Source of the DNA: Pseudoalteromonas luteoviolacea
Lineage (GTDB): Bacteria > Pseudomonadota > Gammaproteobacteria > Enterobacterales > Alteromonadaceae
Length of the DNA: 64,000 bases
Direction: 5' to 3'
Assembly: GCF_000814765.1 (NCBI RefSeq)
Contig: NZ_JWIC01000005.1
Coordinates: 828,470 to 892,469 of the forward strand
The notes below the pieces were generated by a model, which saw nothing but the letters and a program-made list of their open reading frames with translations, had not been told where the DNA came from and made no database searches. Shown one piece after another: positions 20,770 through 29,108 of the stretch. Positions within the stretch are counted from its first letter, which is position 1. Each line of letters starts with the position of its first letter. Made by a program: the position numbers and the translations under genes.

Positions 20770-21809
20770 TATTGTAAATCCTCCCAGCTCAATTGTGCCC
20801 CACAAGTTAGCGCTTTATTAACACGACGACCAATCAGATTAGGCAATTCTTTTGGCATAATCTCACCTCCACCAGGCCTCATTTGTCTTAAATGCTCAGC
20901 AGTCAGTACATCATTTGCTTTGATATCTTTCACAATGTATACACAGCGACGAGCTTTTGACGCCTCACTAGGGTAGTGTACCGTGCCCATAGCTTTTTCA
21001 ATTTGACGCACACCATGTACCAACGCCTTGAGCTCATCGGGTGTCATTGAGAAAAAACTATCTGCGGTATTGTCTGTTTTATCTAATACGAAGTGCTTTT
21101 CAATCATACATGCACCAACTGCAACCGACGCTAGAGGTACATCATTTCCTAGCGTGTGATCCGACAGCCCAACTGGGCAACCAAACGCATCACGCATATG
21201 CGGAATTGTTCGCAAATTTATCGACTCCGCAGGGGCTGGGTACGTACTTGTGCACTTCATTAATGCTAATGCTTCAATACCCGCATCTTCAGCAACTTTA
21301 ACGGCTTCGGCAATTTCTGTTAGCGTAGCACCGCCTGTAGACATGATCACTGGCTTTTTCGTCGCAGCAACATCCCGTATCAATTGGTGATCAATCAGTT
21401 CTGGAGAAGCAATCTTGTATGCCGGTGCGTCAAACTGCTGTAATAAGTCGACTGCCGTTTTATCAAATGGAGATGAAAAACAAGTTAGCCCAAGTTTTGC
21501 AGACAATTCAAATAGCTCTGCATGAAAGTCCCAAGGCATGTAGGCGTCTTTATACAAGTCATGCAAGTATTGCCCCTTCCAAGGGCCTGTTGCTTCAAAA
21601 TGTGGTAACTTGCAATCCATCGTCAGGGTATCAGCGGTATAAGTTTGCAATTTTATCGCATCGGCACCTGCCTCTTTTGCTGCATGTACCAACTCTTTTG
21701 CTTTACTCAATGATTGCCCATGATTCGCTGACATTTCAGCGATGATGTAGCATGGAAAATCATGACCAACTTGCTGACCGTTAATTTCAAATGACTTTTT
21801 AAACTTCAT
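20769..21809 (-). CDS. pseI: Pseudaminic acid synthase PseI (NeuB family)
   Basis: A 346-residue enzyme that condenses phosphoenolpyruvate with the 6-deoxy-diacetamido-altrose to give pseudaminic acid. It has a TIM-barrel NeuB domain with IIAEMSANHGQSL and KLQTYTADTLT at the N-terminus. CTSTYPAP and GLSDHTLGNDVPLASVAVGA follow, then IEKHFVLDKTDNTADSFFS. A C-terminal antifreeze-like SAF domain spans about 285-346. The sequence fits PseI better than the NeuB or LegI forms. It is 42 nt after the methyltransferase and coupled to the ACP gene. Confidence 0.95.
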   Translation of the reverse strand: MKFKKSFEINGQQVGHDFPCYIIAEMSANHGQSLSKAKELVHAAKEAGADAIKLQTYTADTLTMDCKLPHFEATGPWKGQYLHDLYKDAYMPWDFHAELFELSAKLGLTCFSSPFDKTAVDLLQQFDAPAYKIASPELIDHQLIRDVAATKKPVIMSTGGATLTEIAEAVKVAEDAGIEALALMKCTSTYPAPAESINLRTIPHMRDAFGCPVGLSDHTLGNDVPLASVAVGACMIEKHFVLDKTDNTADSFFSMTPDELKALVHGVRQIEKAMGTVHYPSEASKARRCVYIVKDIKANDVLTAEHLRQMRPGGGEIMPKELPNLIGRRVNKALTCGAQLSWEDLQ

Positions 21810-21851
21810 ATTATTCTCGCTCTTCGAGCGTCATTGTTATATTTCACTCAG

Positions 21852-22943
21852 TTACAGGCTCTTTGGTACGGCATAAAATTGCGTCTCTAAATACCAGTGC
21901 CCTTCTTGACGTAAGTAAAAATCATATTTTCCAGGCGCTAAGTCTTCTATTAATAATGGAATTTCCCATAGGTCCTGTGGCCTATGGTACAGAGACAATG
22001 CCAATGTCGGTACATTTGCACTGATATACTGCTGCGCTTGAACCAAGGCATCATAATCCGCACCTTCAATATCCATTTTCAAAATATTGCACTGCACCCT
22101 ATTCATCAGCTCGCCCAGATCAGCGGCTTCTACGGTATGTTCGCTCTCAATTTGCCCGTCAAATACCACTTCTACTGTCGACGCAGAAGCATTTTCTTTT
22201 ACAACTAACGCGGCATTTGCTGGCAATCCAACAGCGACTCTTTCAACGTCGATAAAGTCTTCTGGCAATGACATATTTTTCAGTCTAGTCTTCAGCTTTT
22301 CTACGTTGCTTACACATATTTCTACACCGGTATATTTCTCAATTTTCTCACCGTAACGGTGATAAAAACCCGCAAACGTATCTCCATCATAAATACCCAC
22401 GTCTAACACATTCAATTGCGGGTAATCATATAGGCCTTTCACTTTCGGTGGGAAATACATTTCGTATTGCTCGGGCAATGCATAATCTTCTGCACTCGGA
22501 TTTAAGCGATAACGTACCATTTTATCAAAAAGCTGCTTTGAAGCTGCATCAGCCCATAATGGCGCTAATCGCTCACATTTACTGTCGTCAACTTGACTTG
22601 AAGCTGGCGCTTGCATCCATAAAACTCCGCACTCGTTTAAGAATGCCAAAGATTCAGGATATGCAGCAAATACATCTAATGTCTCTACAATATGAGTGAA
22701 GCCTTTGGCTTCAATGGACTCAGTGACACCCGCAAAGCCTAAAATAGTAACCAAAACGGGTAAGTCCGTAGCGAACGTTTGATCTCCAAATACTTCAACA
22801 GGTACGCCACAATAACTGTCAAATCTAGGGGCGCGATCCAGTATCGCCAAGGGTAAAAGATCGATTTTTTCAAGATAGCGCATCAGTGCTTGCCCATAAT
22901 GGCTTGCACCATAAACGTAAAAACCACCACTTTCTAATTTCAA
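21852..22943 (-). CDS. FkbM-family methyltransferase with N-terminal Rossmann-like domain
   Basis: A 363-residue protein. Residues 1-110 form a small nucleotide-binding-like domain (YVYGASHYGQALMRYLEK), and residues from about 145 onward form a FkbM SAM-dependent methyltransferase. The latter has LDVGIYDGDTFAGF for SAM binding and the hallmark ILKMDIEGADYDAL. FkbM enzymes usually O-methylate sugars or acyl groups. The start is an unusual TTG at 22943, supported by an AGGAGC ribosome site and the lack of a nearby ATG. It is the first gene of the leftward block with pseI, ACP, pseG-pseH and the ligase, so it probably methylates the acyl or sugar part of the Pse product. Confidence 0.86.
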   Translation of the reverse strand: MKLESGGFYVYGASHYGQALMRYLEKIDLLPLAILDRAPRFDSYCGVPVEVFGDQTFATDLPVLVTILGFAGVTESIEAKGFTHIVETLDVFAAYPESLAFLNECGVLWMQAPASSQVDDSKCERLAPLWADAASKQLFDKMVRYRLNPSAEDYALPEQYEMYFPPKVKGLYDYPQLNVLDVGIYDGDTFAGFYHRYGEKIEKYTGVEICVSNVEKLKTRLKNMSLPEDFIDVERVAVGLPANAALVVKENASASTVEVVFDGQIESEHTVEAADLGELMNRVQCNILKMDIEGADYDALVQAQQYISANVPTLALSLYHRPQDLWEIPLLIEDLAPGKYDFYLRQEGHWYLETQFYAVPKSL

Positions 22944-23110
22944 TTGTAGCTCCTAGTGTATTTAATATTTTATTCAATAGTTTAAGCAAATTTTAGACCG
23001 ATATGGTCAATACGTTTGTATTAATTTGAAAGGAGGAGACACCGACTTTACTTATAAACACCCACCACTATACTATGAAACCAACGTTTTATCTTCAATA
23101 ACAAGACATT
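22944..23110. promoter_or_regulatory. Divergent promoter region of the island
   Basis: A 167-nt AT-rich gap lies between the leftward pseI block and the rightward 17-gene block. It must hold promoters for both. I see AT-rich -10-like runs but no unambiguous sigma-54 or sigma-28 box. Confidence 0.5.
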
Positions 23111-23836
23111 ATGAACAATATTCAGATCATTATTCAAGCACGTATGACATCAACGAGACTACCAGGTAAAGTAATGATGGAGCTGTGTAACTTGCCTGTA
23201 CTACAAGTCATGATGGAACGATTACCGCATCTAAAACAGCATGTCATTATCGCCACCACCGATGATGGTACAGAAAAACCCATTACCGATTTATGCGAAC
23301 AACTGCAAATACCTTATTACCGAGGCAGTACCGAGGATGTGCTTGCAAGGTATTATCATGCAGCGAAAAAATTTGGTGCCACAAAAAATACCACCATTGT
23401 AAGGCTGACCAGTGACTGTCCACTTATCGATGAGGCGCTTTGCCAAAAGGTCATAGATAAACACCAAGAAGGACATTTCGACCTCGTCAACTTAGGACCT
23501 CATAGTGGTTATCCTAGAGGACTAGACTGCAGCGCCTTTACATTCAAGCTGCTCGAAGATACACACAATCGAGCGACTGATCCAAGCGATCGTGAGCACG
23601 TTACTCTCGGCATCTGTAAATTCAACGCTTGCAGCCAATACACCTTCAGTGCAGAAAATGACTACAGCCATTATCGACTTACCCTAGATGAGCCTGATGA
23701 TTACAAAGCAATAAAGCAAATATACCTAAAAATGGAACATAAATTTAACTTTTCTTATGAATTACTAATAAAAACGCTCAAGAAACACCCCGAACTTGCC
23801 GATATAAATAAGCATGTGGAGCAAAAAAGGACGTAA
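23111..23836 (+). CDS. SpsF-type cytidylyltransferase (candidate CMP-pseudaminic acid synthetase)
   Basis: A 241-residue nucleotidyltransferase of the SpsF/CMP-KDO synthetase-like family. The N-terminus IIIQARMTSTRLPGKVM is the SpsF nucleotide loop, and RLTSDCPLID is the metal-binding region. DRATDPSDREHVT and LTLDEPDDY match the C-terminal family motifs. In Bacillus the spsCDEFG cluster pairs SpsF with NeuB-like SpsE and PseG-like SpsG. No canonical PseF (IPARGGSKRI type) is present in the window, so this gene is the best candidate for making CMP-pseudaminic acid. That role is inference. Confidence 0.82.
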   Translation: MNNIQIIIQARMTSTRLPGKVMMELCNLPVLQVMMERLPHLKQHVIIATTDDGTEKPITDLCEQLQIPYYRGSTEDVLARYYHAAKKFGATKNTTIVRLTSDCPLIDEALCQKVIDKHQEGHFDLVNLGPHSGYPRGLDCSAFTFKLLEDTHNRATDPSDREHVTLGICKFNACSQYTFSAENDYSHYRLTLDEPDDYKAIKQIYLKMEHKFNFSYELLIKTLKKHPELADINKHVEQKRT

Positions 23837-23900
23837 CCCACTATGAATTAACGTAAATTTGACTTATAGTTTACACGCAGTTTAGCTCGGGAACATATTG

Positions 23901-24851
23901 ATGATACAAAAAAATATTTTAGTCACAGGTGCAACGGGTTATAAAGGTACAAGACTTGTCCCTAAACTTCTTGATAAAGGCTATAAAGTCGTTGCACTCG
24001 ATACACAGTGGTTCGGTAACTTTTTACCACAACATGAAAATCTCACCGTAATAAAGGGGGATGTTAGACATACATCTGACATCAACCTTCAAGGCATAGA
24101 CAGCATCATCCACCTAGCGTCTATAGCAAATGACCCGTGTGGGGACCTCGACCCAAAGCTGACATGGGAAGTCAGTGCCCTCGCCACCATGCAGCTCGCA
24201 GACAAGGCTAAACGCGCTGGCATTAAGCAATTTATTTATGCCTCATCTGGCAGTGTCTACGGCGTCAAAGATGAACTTCACGTGACGGAAGATTTGCCAC
24301 TAGACCCAATTTCTGAATATAACAAAACAAAAATGGTCGCAGAGCGGGTCTTAATGAGTTACGCCAATGATATGGCGGTACAGATCGTGCGCCCAGCCAC
24401 TGTGTGTGGTTTGTCTGATCGCATGCGTCTAGACGTTTCGGTCAATATGCTCACCATGCAGGCATTATGCAATGGCTTAATTACCGTGTTTGGTGGCGCG
24501 CAAGTGAGACCGAATATACATATCGATGACATCACAGATCTATATGTGTTCATGCTGGAAAACCCGACAAAGACCAGCGGCATATTCAACGCCGGTTTTG
24601 AAAATATATCCATTATGGATATTGCCAAAATGGTCCAACAAAAAGTCGATTGTAAAATCGAAGTTACGCCATCAAATGATCCCCGTTGCTATCGGATTAA
24701 CTCTGACAAATTGCTCGCCACGGGCTTCAAACCTAAAAAAAGTGTCTCTATTGCCATTGATGAAATTACATCAGCGTTTCACGCAGGCAAGTTATCCAAC
24801 CAAGACCGCTACTACAACTTGAAGTGGATGCAACAGGAAGTATTAAAATGA
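23901..24851 (+). CDS. NAD-dependent sugar epimerase/dehydratase
   Basis: A 316-residue extended short-chain dehydrogenase acting on a nucleotide sugar. It has a Rossmann GATGYKGTRLV motif, the IYASSGSVYG catalytic serine region and a YNKTK catalytic Tyr/Lys pair. I start it at the ATG at 23901, directly after a TTG that could extend it by one codon; GGGAAC upstream is the ribosome site. It overlaps the next gene by four bases. The closest feel is UDP-glucose 4-epimerase or GDP-sugar reductase, but the substrate is unknown. Confidence 0.85.
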   Translation: MIQKNILVTGATGYKGTRLVPKLLDKGYKVVALDTQWFGNFLPQHENLTVIKGDVRHTSDINLQGIDSIIHLASIANDPCGDLDPKLTWEVSALATMQLADKAKRAGIKQFIYASSGSVYGVKDELHVTEDLPLDPISEYNKTKMVAERVLMSYANDMAVQIVRPATVCGLSDRMRLDVSVNMLTMQALCNGLITVFGGAQVRPNIHIDDITDLYVFMLENPTKTSGIFNAGFENISIMDIAKMVQQKVDCKIEVTPSNDPRCYRINSDKLLATGFKPKKSVSIAIDEITSAFHAGKLSNQDRYYNLKWMQQEVLK

Positions 24852-25459
24852 GTTCACACAATGCATTACCAAAATTACCTGATATTTCAATCGTCGACAC
24901 AATTACGCAAGAGTATGTCAATAATTTGAGTTTGGTATTGCAGCAACTCAATCACCAAGACGTCAAGAGTTTTACTGGCGCTTTGATGTCAATGCGCAAA
25001 CGTTCTGGCACGTTGTACATCTGCGGCAATGGTGGTTCAGCGGCCAATGCCATTCATTTAGCCAATGACTTTACGTTTGGCATTTGTCCCTCAGGTGATG
25101 CATTAAAAGTTGAAGCACTGAGTGCAAATAGCTCCGTGTTAACTTGCTTAGGCAATGATATTGGCTATGAGAATATTTTTAGCCACCAGCTTAAGGTAAA
25201 GGCGAGTGAAAAAGATATGTTACTTGTTTTATCTGGCAGTGGTAACTCACCAAATATCATCAATGCGATTGAGCAAGCCCAACATCTCAACATGATGACC
25301 GTGGGCATATTAGGTTACAGCGGAGGCAAGGCAAAGCCACGACTAGATTTGCCCTTCCATTTCAATATCGATGACATGCAAGTATCGGAAGATATGCAGG
25401 TCATTCTTGGCCACATTTTAATGCAATCACTTCATCAGCTGATATTACAGGAGTCTTAA
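24848..25459 (+). CDS. SIS-domain phosphosugar isomerase, GmhA-like
   Basis: A 203-residue protein related to sedoheptulose-7-phosphate isomerase. The sugar-phosphate loop CGNGGSAANAIHLA, the LSGSGNSPNII loop and the C-terminal VSEDMQVILGHILM with its catalytic His are present. The position of the GmhA base Glu65 is Asp in HLANDFTFG by my alignment. I start it at the ATG overlapping the upstream stop (ATGA). The HldE-like and nucleotidyltransferase genes at the end of this block suggest a heptose or heptose-like pathway. Confidence 0.85.
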   Translation: MSSHNALPKLPDISIVDTITQEYVNNLSLVLQQLNHQDVKSFTGALMSMRKRSGTLYICGNGGSAANAIHLANDFTFGICPSGDALKVEALSANSSVLTCLGNDIGYENIFSHQLKVKASEKDMLLVLSGSGNSPNIINAIEQAQHLNMMTVGILGYSGGKAKPRLDLPFHFNIDDMQVSEDMQVILGHILMQSLHQLILQES

Positions 25460-26736
25460 TGCTAACCGTAGTATATGGTATTACATCTTCTACTGACATG
25501 TTCATGAAGTCTGAGTTTAACCAAGGCAACAACGTATTTGCATGTACTTATGGCAAAGAGGAATATCAAGGTCAATTAGCACATTCACTGGAAGACTTAG
25601 CCAAATTAGATCCAACGACAATCTCGCGCGTTGTCATTTGTTCTGAGTTTGTACAAGACATTTTAAAATCGCTCAACAGCATTGATATTGATATCAGCAA
25701 ATGCTTCTTCTTCAACCACATGCGTGAACAACTTGTCCCTTGTGATAGCTTACTTACACACGCAATCTGTACACACTCGACGTTGTACGCTATTTACGAT
25801 CTCGCCTATAACTTGCCGTGCTTTGACGTAATCACCTTTATCATCTTGGCTGAACAAGAACGTATAAAACAAAACAAGCAATATATTCAATTTATTGTAC
25901 TTCCCAGTTGGAACGACAGTGATGCAGGTGTGAATGTTTTTCACACCAATGATGATACACAGTGGCGTTTAGAGAAAGTCGTTAAGCCCATGTTCTCATG
26001 TCTACCTAGCTGTATTTCCGTCGAACAACCTTTGAATCGAAATCAGATAGAAGTTTACAAAACTTTAAATGTGGCAACCCACCCCGACAACTACTTTAAA
26101 AATAACCGACAGCCCGCTGGAGACTTTAAAGTACTGAAGCGTTTAGTCGAGGAAAAAGCCAGTTTAAGTGTACTGACTCCTCCCAAACAAGCACAACAAA
26201 TCGTTGCAGACTATATCCGTCATTATGCGCAAGGTAAAAAGCTCGTGACACTCACTTTAAGAGAGTACGACGCTAATCCAGAGTACCGTAATAGCAACCT
26301 CCCAGACTGGCTTAAATTCGCGCAAACTCTGCAAGATAAAGGGTTCTTTCCACTGATTATTCGTGACACTTATGCAATGGGTCAACCGCTGCCAGCGGAG
26401 TTTAACCACCTGCCAACTTACCCTGCGGCAGCCATCGATGTGCATTTGCGATTAGCACTGTATCAAAGCGCCTATATCAATATGGGAATAGAAAACGGTC
26501 CGCTGTATGCAATTAGTTATCTAAAAGGTGCCCGTTCTATTATTTTCCGTAGACAAAGTAATGACATCCCCAACCTGTCAGATCGCACCAATCAAAACTT
26601 CTTTTTCAAAGTCGGAGAGAATCACTTTTTCAATGACAACCAGTTTCAAATCAATGCTTGGATGGATGATTCTCTCGAGAACCTTTTGACTCAATTCCAG
26701 CAACTTGATGAAAGCATACAATGCAGTGAGAAATAA
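25459..26736 (+). CDS. Unrecognised 425-residue protein, possible GT-B glycosyltransferase
   Basis: I do not recognise a family with certainty. The protein has no signal peptide or membrane segment. The N-terminal half is rich in hydrophobic strands and Cys (YGITSSTDMF, FFFNHMREQL). The C-terminal half resembles the nucleotide-binding half of GT-B enzymes: KLVTLTLREYDANPEYRNSN, then FFPLIIRDTYA and YINMGIENGPLYAISYLKGA. It is coupled to the GmhA-like gene by a TAATG overlap and followed by an epimerase. It is the only candidate in the island for a sugar transferase other than maf. Confidence 0.75.
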   Translation: MLTVVYGITSSTDMFMKSEFNQGNNVFACTYGKEEYQGQLAHSLEDLAKLDPTTISRVVICSEFVQDILKSLNSIDIDISKCFFFNHMREQLVPCDSLLTHAICTHSTLYAIYDLAYNLPCFDVITFIILAEQERIKQNKQYIQFIVLPSWNDSDAGVNVFHTNDDTQWRLEKVVKPMFSCLPSCISVEQPLNRNQIEVYKTLNVATHPDNYFKNNRQPAGDFKVLKRLVEEKASLSVLTPPKQAQQIVADYIRHYAQGKKLVTLTLREYDANPEYRNSNLPDWLKFAQTLQDKGFFPLIIRDTYAMGQPLPAEFNHLPTYPAAAIDVHLRLALYQSAYINMGIENGPLYAISYLKGARSIIFRRQSNDIPNLSDRTNQNFFFKVGENHFFNDNQFQINAWMDDSLENLLTQFQQLDESIQCSEK

Positions 26737-26739
26737 ACT

Positions 26740-27735
26740 ATGAGTAATTCACCTATCCTAGTACTTGGTAGCAATTCCTTCTCTGGCGCCTCATTTTGTT
26801 CTCATTTGATAAAGCAGGGATTAGAGGTGCTCGCTGTCAGCCGCTCCATCGAGCCCAATGAAGCACTGTTGCCCTACAAGTGGCATGAAAACCAAAATTT
26901 AATCACCTTTCATCAGCTTGATTTAAACCATCACCTTGATGAAATCATGACATTAATCAAGCAGCACAAAGTGCGCTACATATACAATTTTGCTGCCCAA
27001 AGTATGGTTGGTCAAAGCTGGCAGTACCCAGAGCACTGGTTTATGACAAATACCGTCTCAACCGTTCAGTTTCACAATGCGTTACGACAATATGACGGTC
27101 TTGAAAAGTATATTCATATATCAACGCCTGAAGTTTATGGCTCATGTTCTGGGTTGGTGACAGAGTCTACCAACTACCACCCGAGTACTCCATATGCGGT
27201 CTCTAGAGCAGCTGCTGATATGAGTTTGCACACCTTTAATGATGTATATGATTTCCCAGTTGTATTTACGCGCGCAGCTAATGTTTTTGGCGAAGGACAG
27301 CAGCTTTATCGGATTATTCCCAAGACAATTTATAGCGCGTTGAATAACGACACCTTCCCGCTTCACGGAGGGGGACACTCAACGCGTTCATTTATCCATA
27401 TAGATGATGTATCACACGCAACTCAGTTAATTGGCGAACAAGGTAACACCGGCGATATTTACCACATTTCCACATCTGAAAACATCACAGTCAGAGCCCT
27501 TGTTATGCGAATTTGCGAGATGCTCAACACACCTTTTGAGCAAGTATGCGAAGTCAGTGAAGACCGCCTGGGCAAAGATGCGGCATATCTGCTAGACAAC
27601 ACGAAACTCAAATCTGAGCTGGGCTGGCAAAGACAAGTGTCTCTTGATAACGGGCTAGATAGAACCATTGGCTGGGCTAAAAATAAATTAGATATCCTAA
27701 AAACCTTACCCAAAGAATACGTTCACAAACCATAG
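26740..27735 (+). CDS. Nucleotide-sugar dehydratase/epimerase-like protein with altered active site
   Basis: A 331-residue extended short-chain dehydrogenase resembling dTDP-glucose or GDP-mannose 4,6-dehydratases. The Rossmann motif is LGSNSFSGASF, and NFAAQSMVGQSW and HISTPEVYGS follow. GGGHSTRSFIHIDDV and LGWQ are in the C-terminal substrate domain. Two changes stand out. The usual TDEVYG is TPEVYG, and the catalytic YxxxK is YAVSR. The fold is clear but the reaction may differ from a standard dehydratase. Confidence 0.82.
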   Translation: MSNSPILVLGSNSFSGASFCSHLIKQGLEVLAVSRSIEPNEALLPYKWHENQNLITFHQLDLNHHLDEIMTLIKQHKVRYIYNFAAQSMVGQSWQYPEHWFMTNTVSTVQFHNALRQYDGLEKYIHISTPEVYGSCSGLVTESTNYHPSTPYAVSRAAADMSLHTFNDVYDFPVVFTRAANVFGEGQQLYRIIPKTIYSALNNDTFPLHGGGHSTRSFIHIDDVSHATQLIGEQGNTGDIYHISTSENITVRALVMRICEMLNTPFEQVCEVSEDRLGKDAAYLLDNTKLKSELGWQRQVSLDNGLDRTIGWAKNKLDILKTLPKEYVHKP

Positions 27736-27746
27736 CGAGTAAAGTG

Positions 27747-28406
27747 ATGGGACGAGAAATAGACTTATTACGCAATTATCCAAAATCTAAACGTGATTTA
27801 TCAGGCAGACTGGAATCAAAAACCGATGCAGTCCGAGCAATTGCTCGCCAATTTGGCAAAGCATTTTTTGACGGGGATCGAGAGCATGGATACGGGGGAT
27901 TCAATTATCACCCTCGATTTTGGCAACCGGTTGTCCCCGACTTAATGAGTCATTTTGCCCTTCAAGAAAACAGTAGCGTCTTAGATGTAGGGTGCGCCAA
28001 AGGCTTCATGTTATATGACTTGCTCAATGCAATGCCGAATCTCAACATACACGGCGTCGATATCTCCGATTACGCGCTAGAACACGCAATCACTGAAGTG
28101 AAACCGTTCGTTACCAAAGCATGTGCTTCTAACCTGCCATTTGAAAACAACAGTTTCGACGCGGTAATTTCAATCAATACGATCCACAACTTGGAAGAAG
28201 ACGCCTGTGCACAAGCCTTGCAAGAGATCGAACGCGTTAGTGCAGGAAATAGCTTTATTACTGTAGATGCTTATCGCAATGATGATGAAAAAAAGAGAAT
28301 GGAAGCTTGGAATCTAACCGCCAAAACCATGAAGCATGTTGATGAATGGAAAAGCTTCTTTAATAAAGTTGGCTACAGTGGTGATTACTACTGGTTCATA
28401 CCATAA
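27747..28406 (+). CDS. Class I SAM-dependent methyltransferase
   Basis: A 219-residue methyltransferase. The SAM loop VLDVGCAKGFMLYDL is at about 77-91, the acidic VDISDYALEH motif follows, and LPFENNSFDAVISINTIHNL is motif II/III. The N-terminus (REIDLLRNYPKSKRDLSGRL) is typical of methyltransferases in sugar loci. I use the ATG at 27747; an in-frame GTG one codon earlier is possible. It is followed 18 nt later by a second, unrelated methyltransferase. The substrate is unknown. Confidence 0.85.
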   Translation: MGREIDLLRNYPKSKRDLSGRLESKTDAVRAIARQFGKAFFDGDREHGYGGFNYHPRFWQPVVPDLMSHFALQENSSVLDVGCAKGFMLYDLLNAMPNLNIHGVDISDYALEHAITEVKPFVTKACASNLPFENNSFDAVISINTIHNLEEDACAQALQEIERVSAGNSFITVDAYRNDDEKKRMEAWNLTAKTMKHVDEWKSFFNKVGYSGDYYWFIP

Positions 28407-28424
28407 AAAGAGAGGAATTCAGAT

Positions 28425-29108
28425 ATGTTCGAAACTAAAGCGAAAGAAGTACAAAATCAGTCTCAGTTCGACAACTATAATTCACAAGGCGGCGTCACCA
28501 TGGGCCCCTACACTTCTCACATTTGGCGAACAGATCCAAGACACCTCGGTTTTTTGCTGGCGCGCTATAAATTTGTCGCAAAAATGCTGGAAGGCAAAAA
28601 ATGGGCCCTTGAGATGGGCTGTGGCGATGCATTTGGCACACCTGTTGTACTGCAAACAGTCGATAAAGTAACAGGAGTCGATTGGGAACCGCTACTGATG
28701 GAAGATAACGCAGTACGACTTGCCGACTACAATTGCGACTTCCAGTGTCTAGATATAACAAAAAAAGCCCCCGAAGGAGAGTTTGACTGCGCATTTTCAC
28801 TGGACGTCATAGAACATATCCCAACGGAGCGAGAACACCTTTACATGGAAAATATCTGTAAAAATTTATCTCGAGACGCAATATTTATCGTTGGCTGCCC
28901 AAATATTACAGCCAATGAATACGCTTCTGAAGCCAGTAAAATCGGCCATATAAATCTAAAACATCATCATGAATTACGTGCTTTGATGAAACAGCATTTT
29001 GATAACGTTTTACTGTTCTCAATGAATGACGAAGTGGTACACACAGGCTACTACCCTATGGCACATTATTTATTTGCAGTCGGTATAGGTAAAAAAGCAC
29101 ATGGCTGA
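28425..29108 (+). CDS. Second class I SAM-dependent methyltransferase
   Basis: A 227-residue methyltransferase. The SAM motif is ALEMGCGDAFGTPVVL, the acidic residue is in VTGVDWEPLL, and FDCAFSLDVIEHIP is motif IV. It has an AGAGGAAT ribosome site. The stop overlaps the following E1-alpha gene by eight bases. Proteins of this sort are frequent beside NDP-sugar genes, but I cannot assign the methylated atom. Confidence 0.85.
   Translation: MFETKAKEVQNQSQFDNYNSQGGVTMGPYTSHIWRTDPRHLGFLLARYKFVAKMLEGKKWALEMGCGDAFGTPVVLQTVDKVTGVDWEPLLMEDNAVRLADYNCDFQCLDITKKAPEGEFDCAFSLDVIEHIPTEREHLYMENICKNLSRDAIFIVGCPNITANEYASEASKIGHINLKHHHELRALMKQHFDNVLLFSMNDEVVHTGYYPMAHYLFAVGIGKKAHG

Noticed and set aside
20770..20805. 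Longer ACP frame starting at 20805
   Set aside because: It overlaps pseI without a ribosome site; the TAATG start at 20769 has GGGAGGA upstream.
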